This document shows positions 1 through 9,276 of a stretch of DNA of 59,333 nucleotides, piece after piece (positions within the stretch are counted from its first letter, which is position 1; each line of letters begins with the position of its first letter). The notes beneath the pieces are model-generated. The model was not told the origin of the DNA and made no database searches. It saw nothing but the letters and a program-made list of their open reading frames with translations. Location of the stretch: NCBI GenBank assembly GCA_020630575.1, contig JAHDBD010000029.1, positions 1-59,333 on the forward strand, written 5' to 3'. The position numbers and the translations under genes were made by a program. This DNA is from Bernardetia sp. (GTDB lineage Bacteria > Bacteroidota > Bacteroidia > Cytophagales > Bernardetiaceae).

Positions 1-330
1 AGTTTGTAGTAAATAAGAAGTAGTAAGAAAATTAGAATCTGACCTATTTATATCTGTTTGTATTGTTGGTGTAACAAAGTGATCATCAGATAAAATGTAG
101 GGACTATAACTGGATTCTTGTTTTGAAGGAGCAACAACTACTTCTATCCCTCTATGTTCTAAAGCAACTTGCATCGCTAATGCCATAGAAAAATCAATAG
201 TAGATTGATGACCAACAACAAGTACAGTTGTAGTTTTTTGGTCAGAAGTGTCCGTATTTTCTGCAAAAGTATCTAGGTTGATACCTACACTAAAAAGGAA
301 CATAAAACAGAGGAATTGAAAAATTCTCAT
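1..330 (-). CDS. Small exported protein, 3' end cut off by window edge
   Basis: The frame starts at an ATG at 330 and runs off the left edge. It begins with a hydrophobic signal sequence (about residues 1-23, ending near FAEN). The body contains a VLVVGHQSTIDF segment and a TDINRSDSN segment that is nearly repeated in the protein at 39227-39655, so the two are paralogs at equivalent places in the two elements. Function unknown. The position beside the element's regulatory switch would suit a surface-exclusion or host-conversion protein, but this is conjecture. Confidence 0.7.
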   Translation of the reverse strand, partial: MRIFQFLCFMFLFSVGINLDTFAENTDTSDQKTTTVLVVGHQSTIDFSMALAMQVALEHRGIEVVVAPSKQESSYSPYILSDDHFVTPTIQTDINRSDSNFLTTSYLLQT

Positions 331-391
331 CGTTGTAAAAAGAGTTAAGTGAATAATGAATTAAATCGTTTTTTGCGCTTAATCTATGTTA

Positions 392-399
392 CAAACTTA
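392..399 (-). promoter_or_regulatory. Bacteroidota -7 box for the exported protein gene
   Basis: The reverse complement reads TAAGTTTG, matching TAnnTTTG. It lies in a 16-bp block (391-406) conserved exactly at 39713-39728. No good -33 box is seen; instead the first iteron starts 20 bp upstream, which suggests activation or repression by a bound protein. Confidence 0.6.
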
Positions 400-416
400 C
401 GAGAGTGAGCAAGTAC

Positions 417-498
417 ACTTCCCACGAATGGACACATTTGGATAAAAGTCTCTACATATTCCTACAAATTCCCACAAATGGACACAAATTCCCACTCC
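417..498. repeat. Iteron array with TTCCYAC starts spaced by multiples of 10 bp
   Basis: TTCCCAC or TTCCTAC begins at 419, 459, 469 and 489, so the copies lie on one face of the helix. Two copies extend to TTCCCACRAATGGACACA. The array sits between the divergent genes ending at 330 and starting at 596. The counterpart at 39741-39821 has the same 10-bp phasing but a different sequence. The likely ligand is the 92-aa protein encoded next to it. Confidence 0.7.
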
Positions 499-595
499 AT
501 TTTTTTAGTAAATGGCTGATTATTTGTAAATTGCAACTGTAAATAATACAAATGTTATATATCAATTTTACTTTACTTACTTAAACTCTACAATT

Positions 596-874
596 ATGGA
601 TAGTGCTGCTGCTGCAAATAACCCCATCGCATCGCACACTAATAAGTGTCCACACAATAATTTTAAAAGAATGAATTTAGAAGGGACTTTACCAGTAAAT
701 CGTCCAATGACCAAAGGGGAGCTGAAGAATTTTTATAATATAACCTACAAGACCCTAAAAAGATGGTTAAAAGATATTCTACACAAAATAGATTATGATA
801 ACAAAACAACTTTCTTTTCTAGGGATTTGAGGGTAATTAGGGAACTTCTGGACGGTGTGCCTGTGGAATATTAG
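596..874 (+). CDS. Small helix-turn-helix-like regulator, element 1 version
   Basis: 92 aa. The centre (about residues 35-60, GELKNFYNITYKTLKRWL) looks like a helix-turn-helix of the excisionase/MerR type, followed by an FFSRDLRVIRELL segment. The paralog at 39928-40197 shares the N-terminal MDS start, the LEGTLPV/LQGTLPV stretch and the C-terminal LDGVPVEY, while the putative recognition region differs. It sits beside an iteron array that also differs between the elements, so I infer an iteron-binding regulator or recombination directionality factor. A hairpin terminator follows at once. Confidence 0.7.
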   Translation: MDSAAAANNPIASHTNKCPHNNFKRMNLEGTLPVNRPMTKGELKNFYNITYKTLKRWLKDILHKIDYDNKTTFFSRDLRVIRELLDGVPVEY

Positions 875-886
875 ACATAAAAAAAA

Positions 887-920
887 CGCCTATTCTTTTT
901 TTTGAGGATAGGCATTTTTT
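887..920 (+). terminator. Rho-independent terminator
   Basis: GCCTAT (888-893) pairs with ATAGGC (908-913) and is followed by a T run. It ends the 596-874 transcript. Confidence 0.75.
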
Positions 921-984
921 CTCATTGTTTTTTCAAAACTAGCTTTTTAGGACACAAAAAAAGAAAATAGGTGTAATATAAAGC

Positions 985-992
985 TATATTTG
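985..992 (+). promoter_or_regulatory. -7 box TATATTTG upstream of the type ISP gene
   Basis: A perfect TAnnTTTG box pointing into the restriction gene. Transcription would start about base 1000 and meet the hairpin at 1018-1049 almost at once. No convincing -33 box. Confidence 0.5.
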
Positions 993-1017
993 TGAACCAT
1001 TCAATAATATGCTTTTA

Positions 1018-1058
1018 ACCTTCAAAAGAAATTATAGTCTTTTGAAGGTATTTTTTTT
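1018..1058 (+). terminator. Attenuator-like terminator between promoter and restriction gene
   Basis: An 11-bp perfect stem, ACCTTCAAAAG (1018-1028) with CTTTTGAAGGT (1039-1049), is followed by eight T. It lies between the -7 box at 985-992 and the gene start at 1101. It should abort most transcripts, either throttling the restriction enzyme or making a ~50-nt RNA. Confidence 0.65.
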
Positions 1059-1100
1059 ATGTATATATTTACTCACTATTTACAAAAAAAGCATATTAAA

Positions 1101-4100
1101 ATGAAAAACTCCTTTATTTCCGTACTAGAAAAATATCGTAAAATTTCCTTTTCAGAAAGAGATAAAGGAGATAGATTTGAACGCTTGATGAAAGCCTATC
1201 TACTTACAGACCCAAAATATGCCTTCAAATTTCAAAATGTTTGGTTGTGGGAAGAGTTTGTAGGTAAAAATGATTTAGGTGGAAAAGATACAGGAATAGA
1301 TTTGGTAGCTCTTACCAATGAAGGGGATTATTGGGCAATTCAATGTAAATGTTATCAAGAAACCTCAATCATTGATAAACCTTCAGTAGATTCATTTTTA
1401 TCTACTTCTAGTCGTACTTTTAAAGATGCTGACCTCAAAACTCAATCTTTTTCGCATCGCCTTTGGATTTCTACTACTAATAAATGGGGAGGAAATGCCG
1501 AAGAAGCCATAAAAAACCAAAACCCTCCTGTTTCAAGAATTAATCTTTTTGACCTTATAGATGCGCCTTTAGACTGGGAGAAATTAGACAAAGGAATTAC
1601 AGGAGAAGTAGCACGAACAGACAAAAAAACATTACGACCACATCAAACAGAAGCCTTAAAAAACACAGAAGAACGCTTTCTAACAGAAGATAGAGGAAAG
1701 CTAATTATGGCGTGTGGAACTGGAAAAACATTTACCTCTCTTCGTATTGCTGAAAATCAAACAGAAGGCGAGGGACTAATTTTGTTTCTTGTCCCTTCTA
1801 TTGCACTTTTAGGACAGACTTTAAATGAATGGTATGCTGATGCTTTTGAACCTATAGATGCAATTTGTATTTGTTCTGACCCAAAAATTACTAAAAAAAG
1901 AAAACAGTTAGATGAAATTGATACAGCTTCGGTACTTGATTTAGCTTTACCTGCTTCTACCGATGTAAAAGATATTATAAAACAGTTTCAATCTTTTGAA
2001 AAGAGTAAAAACAAAGGCTTAAAAGTTGTTTTTTCTACCTACCAGTCTATTGACGTAATTATCAAAACACAAAGAGAATTAGAAAAAATAAATTCAAAGT
2101 ATGCTCAATTTGATTTAATAATCTGTGATGAAGCGCATAGAACAACAGGTATTTCATTAGCCAATGAAGACGAATCGGCATTTACAAAAGTCCATAATAA
2201 CGAATTGATTAATTCTAAGAAAAGACTTTACATGACGGCTACTCCACGTCTTTATGATGACACTAGCAAAAGTAAGGCAGCACAAGCAGAAGCTATTTTG
2301 TGTTCAATGGACGATGAGAAAATTTACGGAAATGAAATATATAGAATTGGTTTTGGACAAGCTGTTGAAAAAGGCTTATTAGCTGATTATAAGGTGCTTA
2401 TTCTTACTTTGAGTGAAGACAATGTTCCTCCAGCAGTACAAAAAATGATAGCTGATAGAGAAAGTGAAATTAATACTGATGATGCTTCAAAACTTATTGG
2501 TTGTATCAATGCACTTTCAAAACAACTTTTAGGAGATGAAGGGATTTTGAAAAAAACTGACCCTGACCCAATGCGAAGAGCAGTAGCATTTTGTCAGAAT
2601 ATCAAAGTTTCTAAAACAGTAACGAGCAATTTTAATACGGCTTCTGAAACTTATGTATCTGAATTACCTCAAAAACAACAAGATATTACGCAGCTTGTAG
2701 CCTCCAAACATATTGACGGCTCAATGAATGCGACAGAAAGAAACGATTTGTTAGCGTGGCTAAAAGACGAACCAAGTGAAAAGGAGTGCCGAGTTTTGAC
2801 TAATGTACGCTGTTTGAGTGAAGGTGTTGATGTGCCTTCTCTTGATGCTGTTTTGTTTCTTTCAGCTCGTAATTCACAAGTAGATGTAGTACAGTCGGTA
2901 GGTAGAGTGATGCGAAAATCGCCTAATAAAAAGTACGGTTATATTATCATTCCTGTTGTAGTGCCTTCTAATTTAGAAGCAAGTCAAGCCTTAGATGATA
3001 ATAAAAATTATCAAGTAGTTTGGACAGTCTTGAATGCACTTAGAGCGCACGATGACCGTTTTGATGCCATTGTAAATAAAATAGAACTTAATAAAAACCG
3101 TCCAGATCAAATTCTTGTTGGAAGACCCGAAATTTCGTTTGATAGTGAAGGAAATCCTGTCTATGGAAACGAAGGCGATGGAAGTAGTGAAAGAGATAAA
3201 GCAACACAATTAAATATCCATTTTGAAAACCTGCAAAAAATTGTTTTTGCAAGAATGGTGGATAAAGTAGGAGATAGAAGATATTGGGAACAATGGGCAA
3301 AAGAAGTTGCTCAAATTGCTCAAAGACAACAAGAACGAATTACAAAACTGATAAAAGATAATCCAAAACATAATGAAGCCTTTGGTAAGTTTTTAGAAGG
3401 ATTGCACCAAAATATTAATCCTTCTATTGTAGAAATAGAAGCTATTGAAATGTTATCGCAACATATCATTACAAAACCTGTTTTTGATGCTCTTTTTGAA
3501 GGATATTCGTTTGTAGAAAATAATCCAATTAGTAAATCTATGCAAAAAATGCTAGATGTTTTGGAAGGAGAAGCTCTTGAAAAAGATGTAGAGAAGCTAG
3601 AAAAATTCTATGATTCTGTCAAATTACGTGCCTCTGGAATAGACAACGCAGAAGGAAAACAACGCATTATTATCGAACTCTATGATAAGTTTTTCAAAAC
3701 TGCTTTTCCTAAGCTAGTTGAGAAACTCGGTATTGTATATAGTCCTGTGGAAGTAGTAGATTTTATTATTCATTCGGTAGATGCCATTCTAAAAAAAGAA
3801 TTTGATAGAAATATTTCTGATGAAAATATACATATTCTTGACCCTTTTACAGGAACAGGAACATTTATTACTCGCCTTTTGCAAAGTAATCTTATCAAAA
3901 AAGAAGATTTACTAAGAAAATACACAAAGGAAATTCATTGTAACGAAATCGTTTTACTGGCTTATTATATTGCTGCTGTAAATATTGAAAATGCCTTTCA
4001 CGATTTACAAAAAAAGCAAAATGAAGAAGAGAATACAGAAAATGAGTACCAAACCTTTGAAGGGATATGTTTAACTGACACCTTTCAATTAGGAGAAACA

Positions 4101-6011
4101 CAAAATAGTGAGCAGTTATTTTCTGATATATTTCCTCAAAACTCAAAACGTGTCAAAGACCAACAAAAAGCTCCATTGCGTATAATTATGGGAAACCCTC
4201 CCTATTCCGTAGGACAAAAATCAGCTAATGACAATGCTCAAAATCAAGATTATCCAAAACTAGATAGCAGAATTGCAAATACATACGTCAATTTATCTTC
4301 TGCAAGTTCCAACAAATCTTTATACGACTCTTACATAAAAGCCTTTCGCTGGAGTAGTGATAGATTAGACAAAACAGGAGGAATAATTAGTTTTGTTTCG
4401 AATGGTTCGTGGCTTGATGGAAATAGTACAGACGGTTTTAGAAATTCAATAGTAAATGAATTTACTTCTATTTATGTATTCAATTTGAGAGGAAATCAAC
4501 GTACAAGTGGAGAGTTGAGTAGAAAAGAAGGGGGGAAAATATTTGGTTCTGGCTCAAGAACTCCTGTTTCTATTACTCTTTTAGTAAAAAATCCTGCTAT
4601 CCAAACCGAAAAAGCAACTATTTACTATCATGATATTGGAGATTATTTAAGTCAAGATGAAAAATTAGGAATTATCAAAAAATTCAAATCATTTGGGAAT
4701 AAAGAAATGAAGTTTAAGATAATTAAACCAAATGAATATGGGGATTGGATAAATCAGCGAAATGAAGCATTTGATAATTTTATTCCCTTAGCTCCAAAGA
4801 AAAAGTATAATATTAAAGCACAATCATTTTTTCTTACAGTTTCTTTAGGAACTACTTCAAAACGTGATGCTTGGGTTTACAATTTTTCAAATAATTCATT
4901 AAAATCTAATGTTAAAATAACAATAGAACATTTTAATGAACAATTAGAATTAATAAATTCAAACACAAAAAAAACTCCTGCATTCAATTCCAAAAAAGCA
5001 AATTGGTCAGGAGATTGGATGAAAAAATTAAAACGAAATAAAAAAATAGTAGAAGAAGAGAATGAATATAGATTAGCTTTATATCGTCCGTTTTTGAAAA
5101 CTAATACATACTTTGGTAATGATTTGAATGCTAGTCGTTATCAATTAACCAATTTATTTCCTAATAAAGATAGTCGTAATATAATTATTTGTGTTTCTGC
5201 TAGTGCAAATGATGGCTTGGCTTTATTAATATCAAACCATATTGTAGATATTCATTTTAACGGAGATACTCAATGCTTCCCCCTTTATTACTATGAAGAA
5301 AATCAATATATCCAAAAGGGAATGTTTGATGATGATAGTAATAAATATATACGTCGTGATGGTGTGAGTAATTTTATTTTTGAGAGAGCAAAAAAACAGT
5401 ACGGCAAAAACGTAACTAAAGAAGATATTTTTTATTACGTCTATGGTTTTTTACATTCTCCTTCATATAGAGAAATGTTTGCTAATGATTTGAAAAAAAT
5501 GCTTCCTCGTTTGCCTTTGGTAGAAGATGTGAGAGATTTTTGGAAATTCAGTAAAGCAGGACGAGAATTAGCAGAGCTGCATCTGAATTATGAAGATTAC
5601 AAAGTCGGAAATAGTGGTGCTTTTGTATTGGTAAATCGTATTCCAATAGAAGATGTATTAACAAATACAGAAGATGGAAAATTGAAAGAAGTGAATTACA
5701 AAGTCAAAAAGATGCGTTTTCTTAAAAAAGACAGGAAAGATACCATTATTTATAACTCTCAAATTACGATTGAAAATATTCCTTTGGAAGCCTACGACTA
5801 TGTAGTAAATGGAAAAAGTGCGATTGAATGGATTATGGAACGCTATCAAGTAAAAACACACAAAGATAGTGGCATCGTCAATAATCCAAATGACTGGTCA
5901 GCAGAAACAGGAAATGAAAAATATATTTTAGAGTTGCTTTTGAGTATCATCAATGTAAGTCTTCAAACCGTAGCGATTGTGAAGGAATTACCAAAGGTAG
6001 ATTTTGAGTAA
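1101..6011 (+). CDS. Type ISP-like single-chain restriction-modification enzyme
   Basis: About 1636 aa from the ATG at 1101; an ATG at 1059 touches the terminator T run and is unlikely. Domains in order: an Mrr-like PD-(D/E)XK nuclease (GIDLVAL then AIQCKCY, about residues 62-82); a superfamily 2 helicase/translocase with MACGTGKTF (about 204), CDEAHR (about 344), TATPR and QSVGRVMR; an N6-adenine methylase with LDPFTGTGTF (about 913) and NPPY (about 1033); then a C-terminal region likely to recognise the target. This order and size are those of the LlaGI/LlaBIII group, which methylate one strand and translocate to cut. It protects its own DNA and cuts foreign DNA in the cytoplasm. The sequence after the stop continues in frame as a short tail seen again at 8558-8632. 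Confidence 0.9.
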   Translation: MKNSFISVLEKYRKISFSERDKGDRFERLMKAYLLTDPKYAFKFQNVWLWEEFVGKNDLGGKDTGIDLVALTNEGDYWAIQCKCYQETSIIDKPSVDSFLSTSSRTFKDADLKTQSFSHRLWISTTNKWGGNAEEAIKNQNPPVSRINLFDLIDAPLDWEKLDKGITGEVARTDKKTLRPHQTEALKNTEERFLTEDRGKLIMACGTGKTFTSLRIAENQTEGEGLILFLVPSIALLGQTLNEWYADAFEPIDAICICSDPKITKKRKQLDEIDTASVLDLALPASTDVKDIIKQFQSFEKSKNKGLKVVFSTYQSIDVIIKTQRELEKINSKYAQFDLIICDEAHRTTGISLANEDESAFTKVHNNELINSKKRLYMTATPRLYDDTSKSKAAQAEAILCSMDDEKIYGNEIYRIGFGQAVEKGLLADYKVLILTLSEDNVPPAVQKMIADRESEINTDDASKLIGCINALSKQLLGDEGILKKTDPDPMRRAVAFCQNIKVSKTVTSNFNTASETYVSELPQKQQDITQLVASKHIDGSMNATERNDLLAWLKDEPSEKECRVLTNVRCLSEGVDVPSLDAVLFLSARNSQVDVVQSVGRVMRKSPNKKYGYIIIPVVVPSNLEASQALDDNKNYQVVWTVLNALRAHDDRFDAIVNKIELNKNRPDQILVGRPEISFDSEGNPVYGNEGDGSSERDKATQLNIHFENLQKIVFARMVDKVGDRRYWEQWAKEVAQIAQRQQERITKLIKDNPKHNEAFGKFLEGLHQNINPSIVEIEAIEMLSQHIITKPVFDALFEGYSFVENNPISKSMQKMLDVLEGEALEKDVEKLEKFYDSVKLRASGIDNAEGKQRIIIELYDKFFKTAFPKLVEKLGIVYSPVEVVDFIIHSVDAILKKEFDRNISDENIHILDPFTGTGTFITRLLQSNLIKKEDLLRKYTKEIHCNEIVLLAYYIAAVNIENAFHDLQKKQNEEENTENEYQTFEGICLTDTFQLGETQNSEQLFSDIFPQNSKRVKDQQKAPLRIIMGNPPYSVGQKSANDNAQNQDYPKLDSRIANTYVNLSSASSNKSLYDSYIKAFRWSSDRLDKTGGIISFVSNGSWLDGNSTDGFRNSIVNEFTSIYVFNLRGNQRTSGELSRKEGGKIFGSGSRTPVSITLLVKNPAIQTEKATIYYHDIGDYLSQDEKLGIIKKFKSFGNKEMKFKIIKPNEYGDWINQRNEAFDNFIPLAPKKKYNIKAQSFFLTVSLGTTSKRDAWVYNFSNNSLKSNVKITIEHFNEQLELINSNTKKTPAFNSKKANWSGDWMKKLKRNKKIVEEENEYRLALYRPFLKTNTYFGNDLNASRYQLTNLFPNKDSRNIIICVSASANDGLALLISNHIVDIHFNGDTQCFPLYYYEENQYIQKGMFDDDSNKYIRRDGVSNFIFERAKKQYGKNVTKEDIFYYVYGFLHSPSYREMFANDLKKMLPRLPLVEDVRDFWKFSKAGRELAELHLNYEDYKVGNSGAFVLVNRIPIEDVLTNTEDGKLKEVNYKVKKMRFLKKDRKDTIIYNSQITIENIPLEAYDYVVNGKSAIEWIMERYQVKTHKDSGIVNNPNDWSAETGNEKYILELLLSIINVSLQTVAIVKELPKVDFE

Positions 6012-6023
6012 CTTTCTCTACTA

Positions 6024-6074
6024 AATCAGTATCAAAAAATTATCATTGCTTTATCTGAAACAGATAGGCTGTAA
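6024..6074 (+). repeat. Direct repeat copy 1 (C-terminal tail remnant)
   Basis: In frame just after the stop at 6011, it reads NQYQKIIIALSETDRL and a stop. The copy at 8558-8632 reads NHYQKIIVALSEIDRL followed by MKDIDKII. The DNA is about 87 percent alike over the first 47 bp. The pair brackets the gene 6119-8536. Confidence 0.7.
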
Positions 6075-6118
6075 TAAAATCTTAGATTAATTTTTACTTC
6101 TCCATCATAAATAAAATT

Positions 6119-8536
6119 ATGCAATTTAACTATCTGTATATCGACGGCATATTAGACTTTAAGAAAACACAATTCCAGTTTAATGATATAAATATCTTTT
6201 TAGGTGCAAATAATACAGGAAAAAGTTCTGTACTTAGAATTTTGGAGCTTTTACAAAATAGCTTAGATATTTATAAACGAGATGGTATTAATCTAAATTT
6301 TGAAGGTACTAAACTTGCAAGTATAAAAAACATAAATACTGAAGATATAATCACGTTTAAATTACCTTTTTTTGTTTTAGGAGCAACAATATTAGAGTTA
6401 CAATACAATAACAAGGGAAAACTAATAGTACTAGATTTTAAAAATAATGATATTTCTATTATTAGAATGCAAAATTCTGATTGTAACATTAACTTTGAGG
6501 AAGTTGTAAATTATTTAGATAATGTTTTTTTACCGAAACAACAAGATGAAAATAAAAATAGATTTGCTTTTATGCAGCCTAATACTGAAAGAGAAAAAGC
6601 AGACAAAAGTGCTTTAATACTTGTAGAAGAAGATTTAAAAAGAACAAAAGAGGCATTAAAAAATGTATGGGAGAAGGGCAAATTCCTTCAATCTAGCAAA
6701 GATGATGAAATAGATAAACATTGGATTTCAATTTCAAGCACAAAAACAAACATTCTAAAAAAACTTAATATTTTTTTAGGAGAAAGAGGTAGAGATTTTT
6801 ATGATTTTGAATGGAATCAAAGAAGGTACTCTCATGCAATAGTTCCTATCTTTAATTTTATATCAGTGCTAGAGGTTTTAAGTAGTGAAGCTGAAATGAG
6901 TGGGCAAGAAATAATACCTACAGAATATGATGAATATGGTAATGTTATTGATGAGGATGTTAAATCTTTAAATTTTTTAAAGGAAAATAAAGATGTCCCT
7001 CTTTTTTCTCAAAAATTTAAGTATCTATTAGATGTTATTAGACTATCTTTAGAAAAAGGGTTTTTAGATTTAATTGAGTTACTTAATAATATTTCATATT
7101 TATCTGCTATTCGCTTTAATACAATATCTCCATACATTGATGGCTCAAATAATGGAACGTTAAACAAATTAAGTGAGCAGTTTTTTTATGTGGAATTGGA
7201 ACGTAAAAATTTTGTGAACAAGTGGTTAGAAAAACTAAAATTAGGAAAAATAGTATCAAAGGGACTACAACTCAGCGAAATAAAAGAAAATAAAACTCAT
7301 TTAATTGATTTAGAAATTAAAGCATTAATTTTTTATAAATTCAAAAACGAGGGAATAGATGACACAAAATTGTTTACTCTGAATAAAATAAGCACTGGTA
7401 CTTTACAAATTATTGTATTACTAATGAAAATTAGCTTATCTAACAAGAATAGTATTTTGTGTATTGAAGAGCCAGAAACAAACTTACACCCTCGCTTGCA
7501 AACTACAATCGCAGATATATTGAAAGATGCTAATGAGAAATTCAAAATAAACTTCATAGTGGAAACTCATAATGAATATATGCTTAGTCGCTTTCAAAAT
7601 TTGATTGCAGAAGAAAAATTAAATGCTAAAAAACTAAGTAAACAACTAAGTATTAATTATTTTCAGATTTCTGACAGCTCAAAACCACAAGTTACATCTG
7701 TATCCGTAGGAGATGATGGCTATATAGATTACAGCATAATATATGATAGTGAGTATTATCCTCAAGGTTATAATTTACACTTATCATTGTTAAATAAACG
7801 AAGAGAAAATTTTATAGAACTATTTGAGAAAGCTAGAAAATTAGTAGATATTGGGCGTGAAACAGATGAGGAAGCCATTTATCAAAAACAAGAAATTATT
7901 CATCAAAAAATAGATAGATATTTAGTAGGTCAAGATTATTCTAATTACATATCACTATTAAATAGTGAACTAGAAGTATCTGATGTATCTAGTAAATTAT
8001 CTCCTGAGGTTGTAGGGCTTCTAACCAGTGGATTATTCTTACATAATAATTTAGCTAATGATTCTTCCCATGATTTTTCTCCTACTGTAATGCAACTAGG
8101 AAAAGCTGTAGAAAATGTTATTATAACAGCATGTAAAAATATATTTACCGTTAATTTTACTGAAAATAGACTCAATCGCCTTAAATCAGAGGAAAGTTGG
8201 CTATTTACAAGTACAAAATGTTTTCGGCTTCAAAAAATGAGTAGCTCTCACGCTCAACATTTATTATATTCTTTAGCAGCACCAAATACAAGAGTCAAGA
8301 TGGATGATGCGTATTATAGCAATTTTAGCAGTATAATTGATTTGACTAAGCTAGAAGTTAGTAAAAATAAATTTAAAGACAGTAATTTGGTAGGTAAAAT
8401 AAGAGATTTACGTAATAATGCTGCTCATCAATCTGCACAAATAAGCCTAACTGAATCATCTACAAATTTAAACAGAGTTATAGAGTTTTTCAAAATGTGG
8501 ATTGACGTTATTAAAAATGACTCAAGTACAGAATAG
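6119..8536 (+). CDS. SMC/OLD-like AAA ATPase with C-terminal HEPN RNase motif
   Basis: 805 aa. Walker A GANNTGKS at residues 29-36, Walker B ILCIEEPETNLHP near 445 and an ETHNEY switch near 480 define an ABC/SMC-type ATPase of the OLD/RecF kind. The C-terminus holds RNNAAH (R765-H770), the R-x4-H motif of HEPN ribonucleases, in a helical setting. ATPase-HEPN fusions are common in abortive-infection defence, where the ATPase senses infection and the RNase cuts RNA. The gene lies 107 bp after the type ISP enzyme and between two direct repeats, so it looks like an added defence module. The trigger and RNA target cannot be read from sequence. Confidence 0.75.
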   Translation: MQFNYLYIDGILDFKKTQFQFNDINIFLGANNTGKSSVLRILELLQNSLDIYKRDGINLNFEGTKLASIKNINTEDIITFKLPFFVLGATILELQYNNKGKLIVLDFKNNDISIIRMQNSDCNINFEEVVNYLDNVFLPKQQDENKNRFAFMQPNTEREKADKSALILVEEDLKRTKEALKNVWEKGKFLQSSKDDEIDKHWISISSTKTNILKKLNIFLGERGRDFYDFEWNQRRYSHAIVPIFNFISVLEVLSSEAEMSGQEIIPTEYDEYGNVIDEDVKSLNFLKENKDVPLFSQKFKYLLDVIRLSLEKGFLDLIELLNNISYLSAIRFNTISPYIDGSNNGTLNKLSEQFFYVELERKNFVNKWLEKLKLGKIVSKGLQLSEIKENKTHLIDLEIKALIFYKFKNEGIDDTKLFTLNKISTGTLQIIVLLMKISLSNKNSILCIEEPETNLHPRLQTTIADILKDANEKFKINFIVETHNEYMLSRFQNLIAEEKLNAKKLSKQLSINYFQISDSSKPQVTSVSVGDDGYIDYSIIYDSEYYPQGYNLHLSLLNKRRENFIELFEKARKLVDIGRETDEEAIYQKQEIIHQKIDRYLVGQDYSNYISLLNSELEVSDVSSKLSPEVVGLLTSGLFLHNNLANDSSHDFSPTVMQLGKAVENVIITACKNIFTVNFTENRLNRLKSEESWLFTSTKCFRLQKMSSSHAQHLLYSLAAPNTRVKMDDAYYSNFSSIIDLTKLEVSKNKFKDSNLVGKIRDLRNNAAHQSAQISLTESSTNLNRVIEFFKMWIDVIKNDSSTE

Positions 8537-8557
8537 ATAGAAAATTAAGAGGACATC

Positions 8558-8632
8558 AATCACTATCAAAAAATCATTGTTGCTTTATCTGAAATAGATA
8601 GACTAATGAAGGACATTGATAAAATTATTTAG
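8558..8632 (+). repeat. Direct repeat copy 2 (longer C-terminal tail remnant)
   Basis: Encodes NHYQKIIVALSEIDRL then MKDIDKII and stop, with no start codon of its own and a stop shortly upstream. It resembles the helical tail that closes many large methylases. It pairs with 6024-6074. Confidence 0.65.
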
Positions 8633-8639
8633 ACATCAA

Positions 8640-8748
8640 AAAAAAGAGGGTGTCCGAAAAGTATTTTTTTATTAAAAAAATGCTTGAAATTTGCTCAAAA
8701 ACAAAGATTTTTTTTACGTTTTTGGACTTTTCGGACACCCTCTTTTTT
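8640..8748. mobile_element. MITE-like 109-bp element with 23-bp perfect inverted repeats
   Basis: Termini 8640-8662 and 8726-8748 are exact inverted repeats with the core GAGGGTGTCCGAAAAGT, typical of insertion-sequence ends (IS1182/IS4-like ends look similar). The 63-bp centre codes for nothing. The flanking A and T runs would also make it a strong bidirectional terminator between the convergent genes 6119-8536 and 8793-9155. Confidence 0.6.
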
Positions 8749-8792
8749 GTTGCTGACTCATCAAGTTTGTAATATCTTCTTACTTAGGTTTT

Positions 8793-9155
8793 CTAGTAAG
8801 AATTATAAAAATTGATTCTCTTTACTTTATCTTCTTTTGTAATTTCAAAGATTTTAGTTCTAGGAAGATAATCCTCAATAGTTCCCAATTCATAAACTCC
8901 AGTAGGAGGATTTTCTAGGGTAAGACCATCATCTATTACGTCATAGTAACCACCATTGATAAAGAGAACAGAGTCTTCTATATTATCATTTTTCAAGAAG
9001 TAATCTATTTGATAAGGAGTATTGGAGTTCGCATAATAGTCTATTTGATAGGTTTTAGATTCTTCTTCTGAAGAAGTGTTGTTTTTTTTCTCTATCAATA
9101 AATAGGATAAAATAGCCGTTGAGAAAGCTAAAATTAAGATAAGTAGGTCTTTCAT
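8793..9155 (-). CDS. Small membrane-anchored protein of the element backbone
   Basis: 120 aa from the ATG at 9155. One N-terminal membrane segment (about residues 2-19, LLILILAFSTAILSYLL) and a soluble domain ending in EITKEDKVKRINF. The open frame extends upstream to 9269, but that part only translates the 32-bp repeats and is dropped. The paralog at 44009-44347 starts MKHLLILILAFSTAV and matches along its length. In both elements it follows the restriction genes, so it is backbone rather than cargo. Function unknown. Confidence 0.75.
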   Translation of the reverse strand: MKDLLILILAFSTAILSYLLIEKKNNTSSEEESKTYQIDYYANSNTPYQIDYFLKNDNIEDSVLFINGGYYDVIDDGLTLENPPTGVYELGTIEDYLPRTKIFEITKEDKVKRINFYNSY

Positions 9156-9168
9156 AGTTTTTTTTATA

Positions 9169-9276
9169 GATAAGAAACAGATAAAAATAGATAAGGAACA
9201 GACAAGAAACAGATAAAAATAGATAAGGAACAGACAAGAAACAGATAAAAATAGATAAGGAACAGACAAGAAACAG
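9169..9276. repeat. Three perfect tandem copies of a 32-bp repeat
   Basis: The copies are 9181-9212, 9213-9244 and 9245-9276, with a partial copy before. The unit is rich in ACAGAYAAR and ATAGATAA. A degenerate array with the same 32-bp period lies at 48157-48264 in element 2. Both mark the border between cargo and replication operon. Confidence 0.85.

Noticed and set aside
1442..8175. Antisense open frames within the restriction and ATPase genes
   Set aside because: They are short, lack leaders and lie wholly opposite well-supported domains.
9169..9276. CRISPR array
   Set aside because: The 32-bp units are directly adjacent with no spacers, and no cas genes are present.
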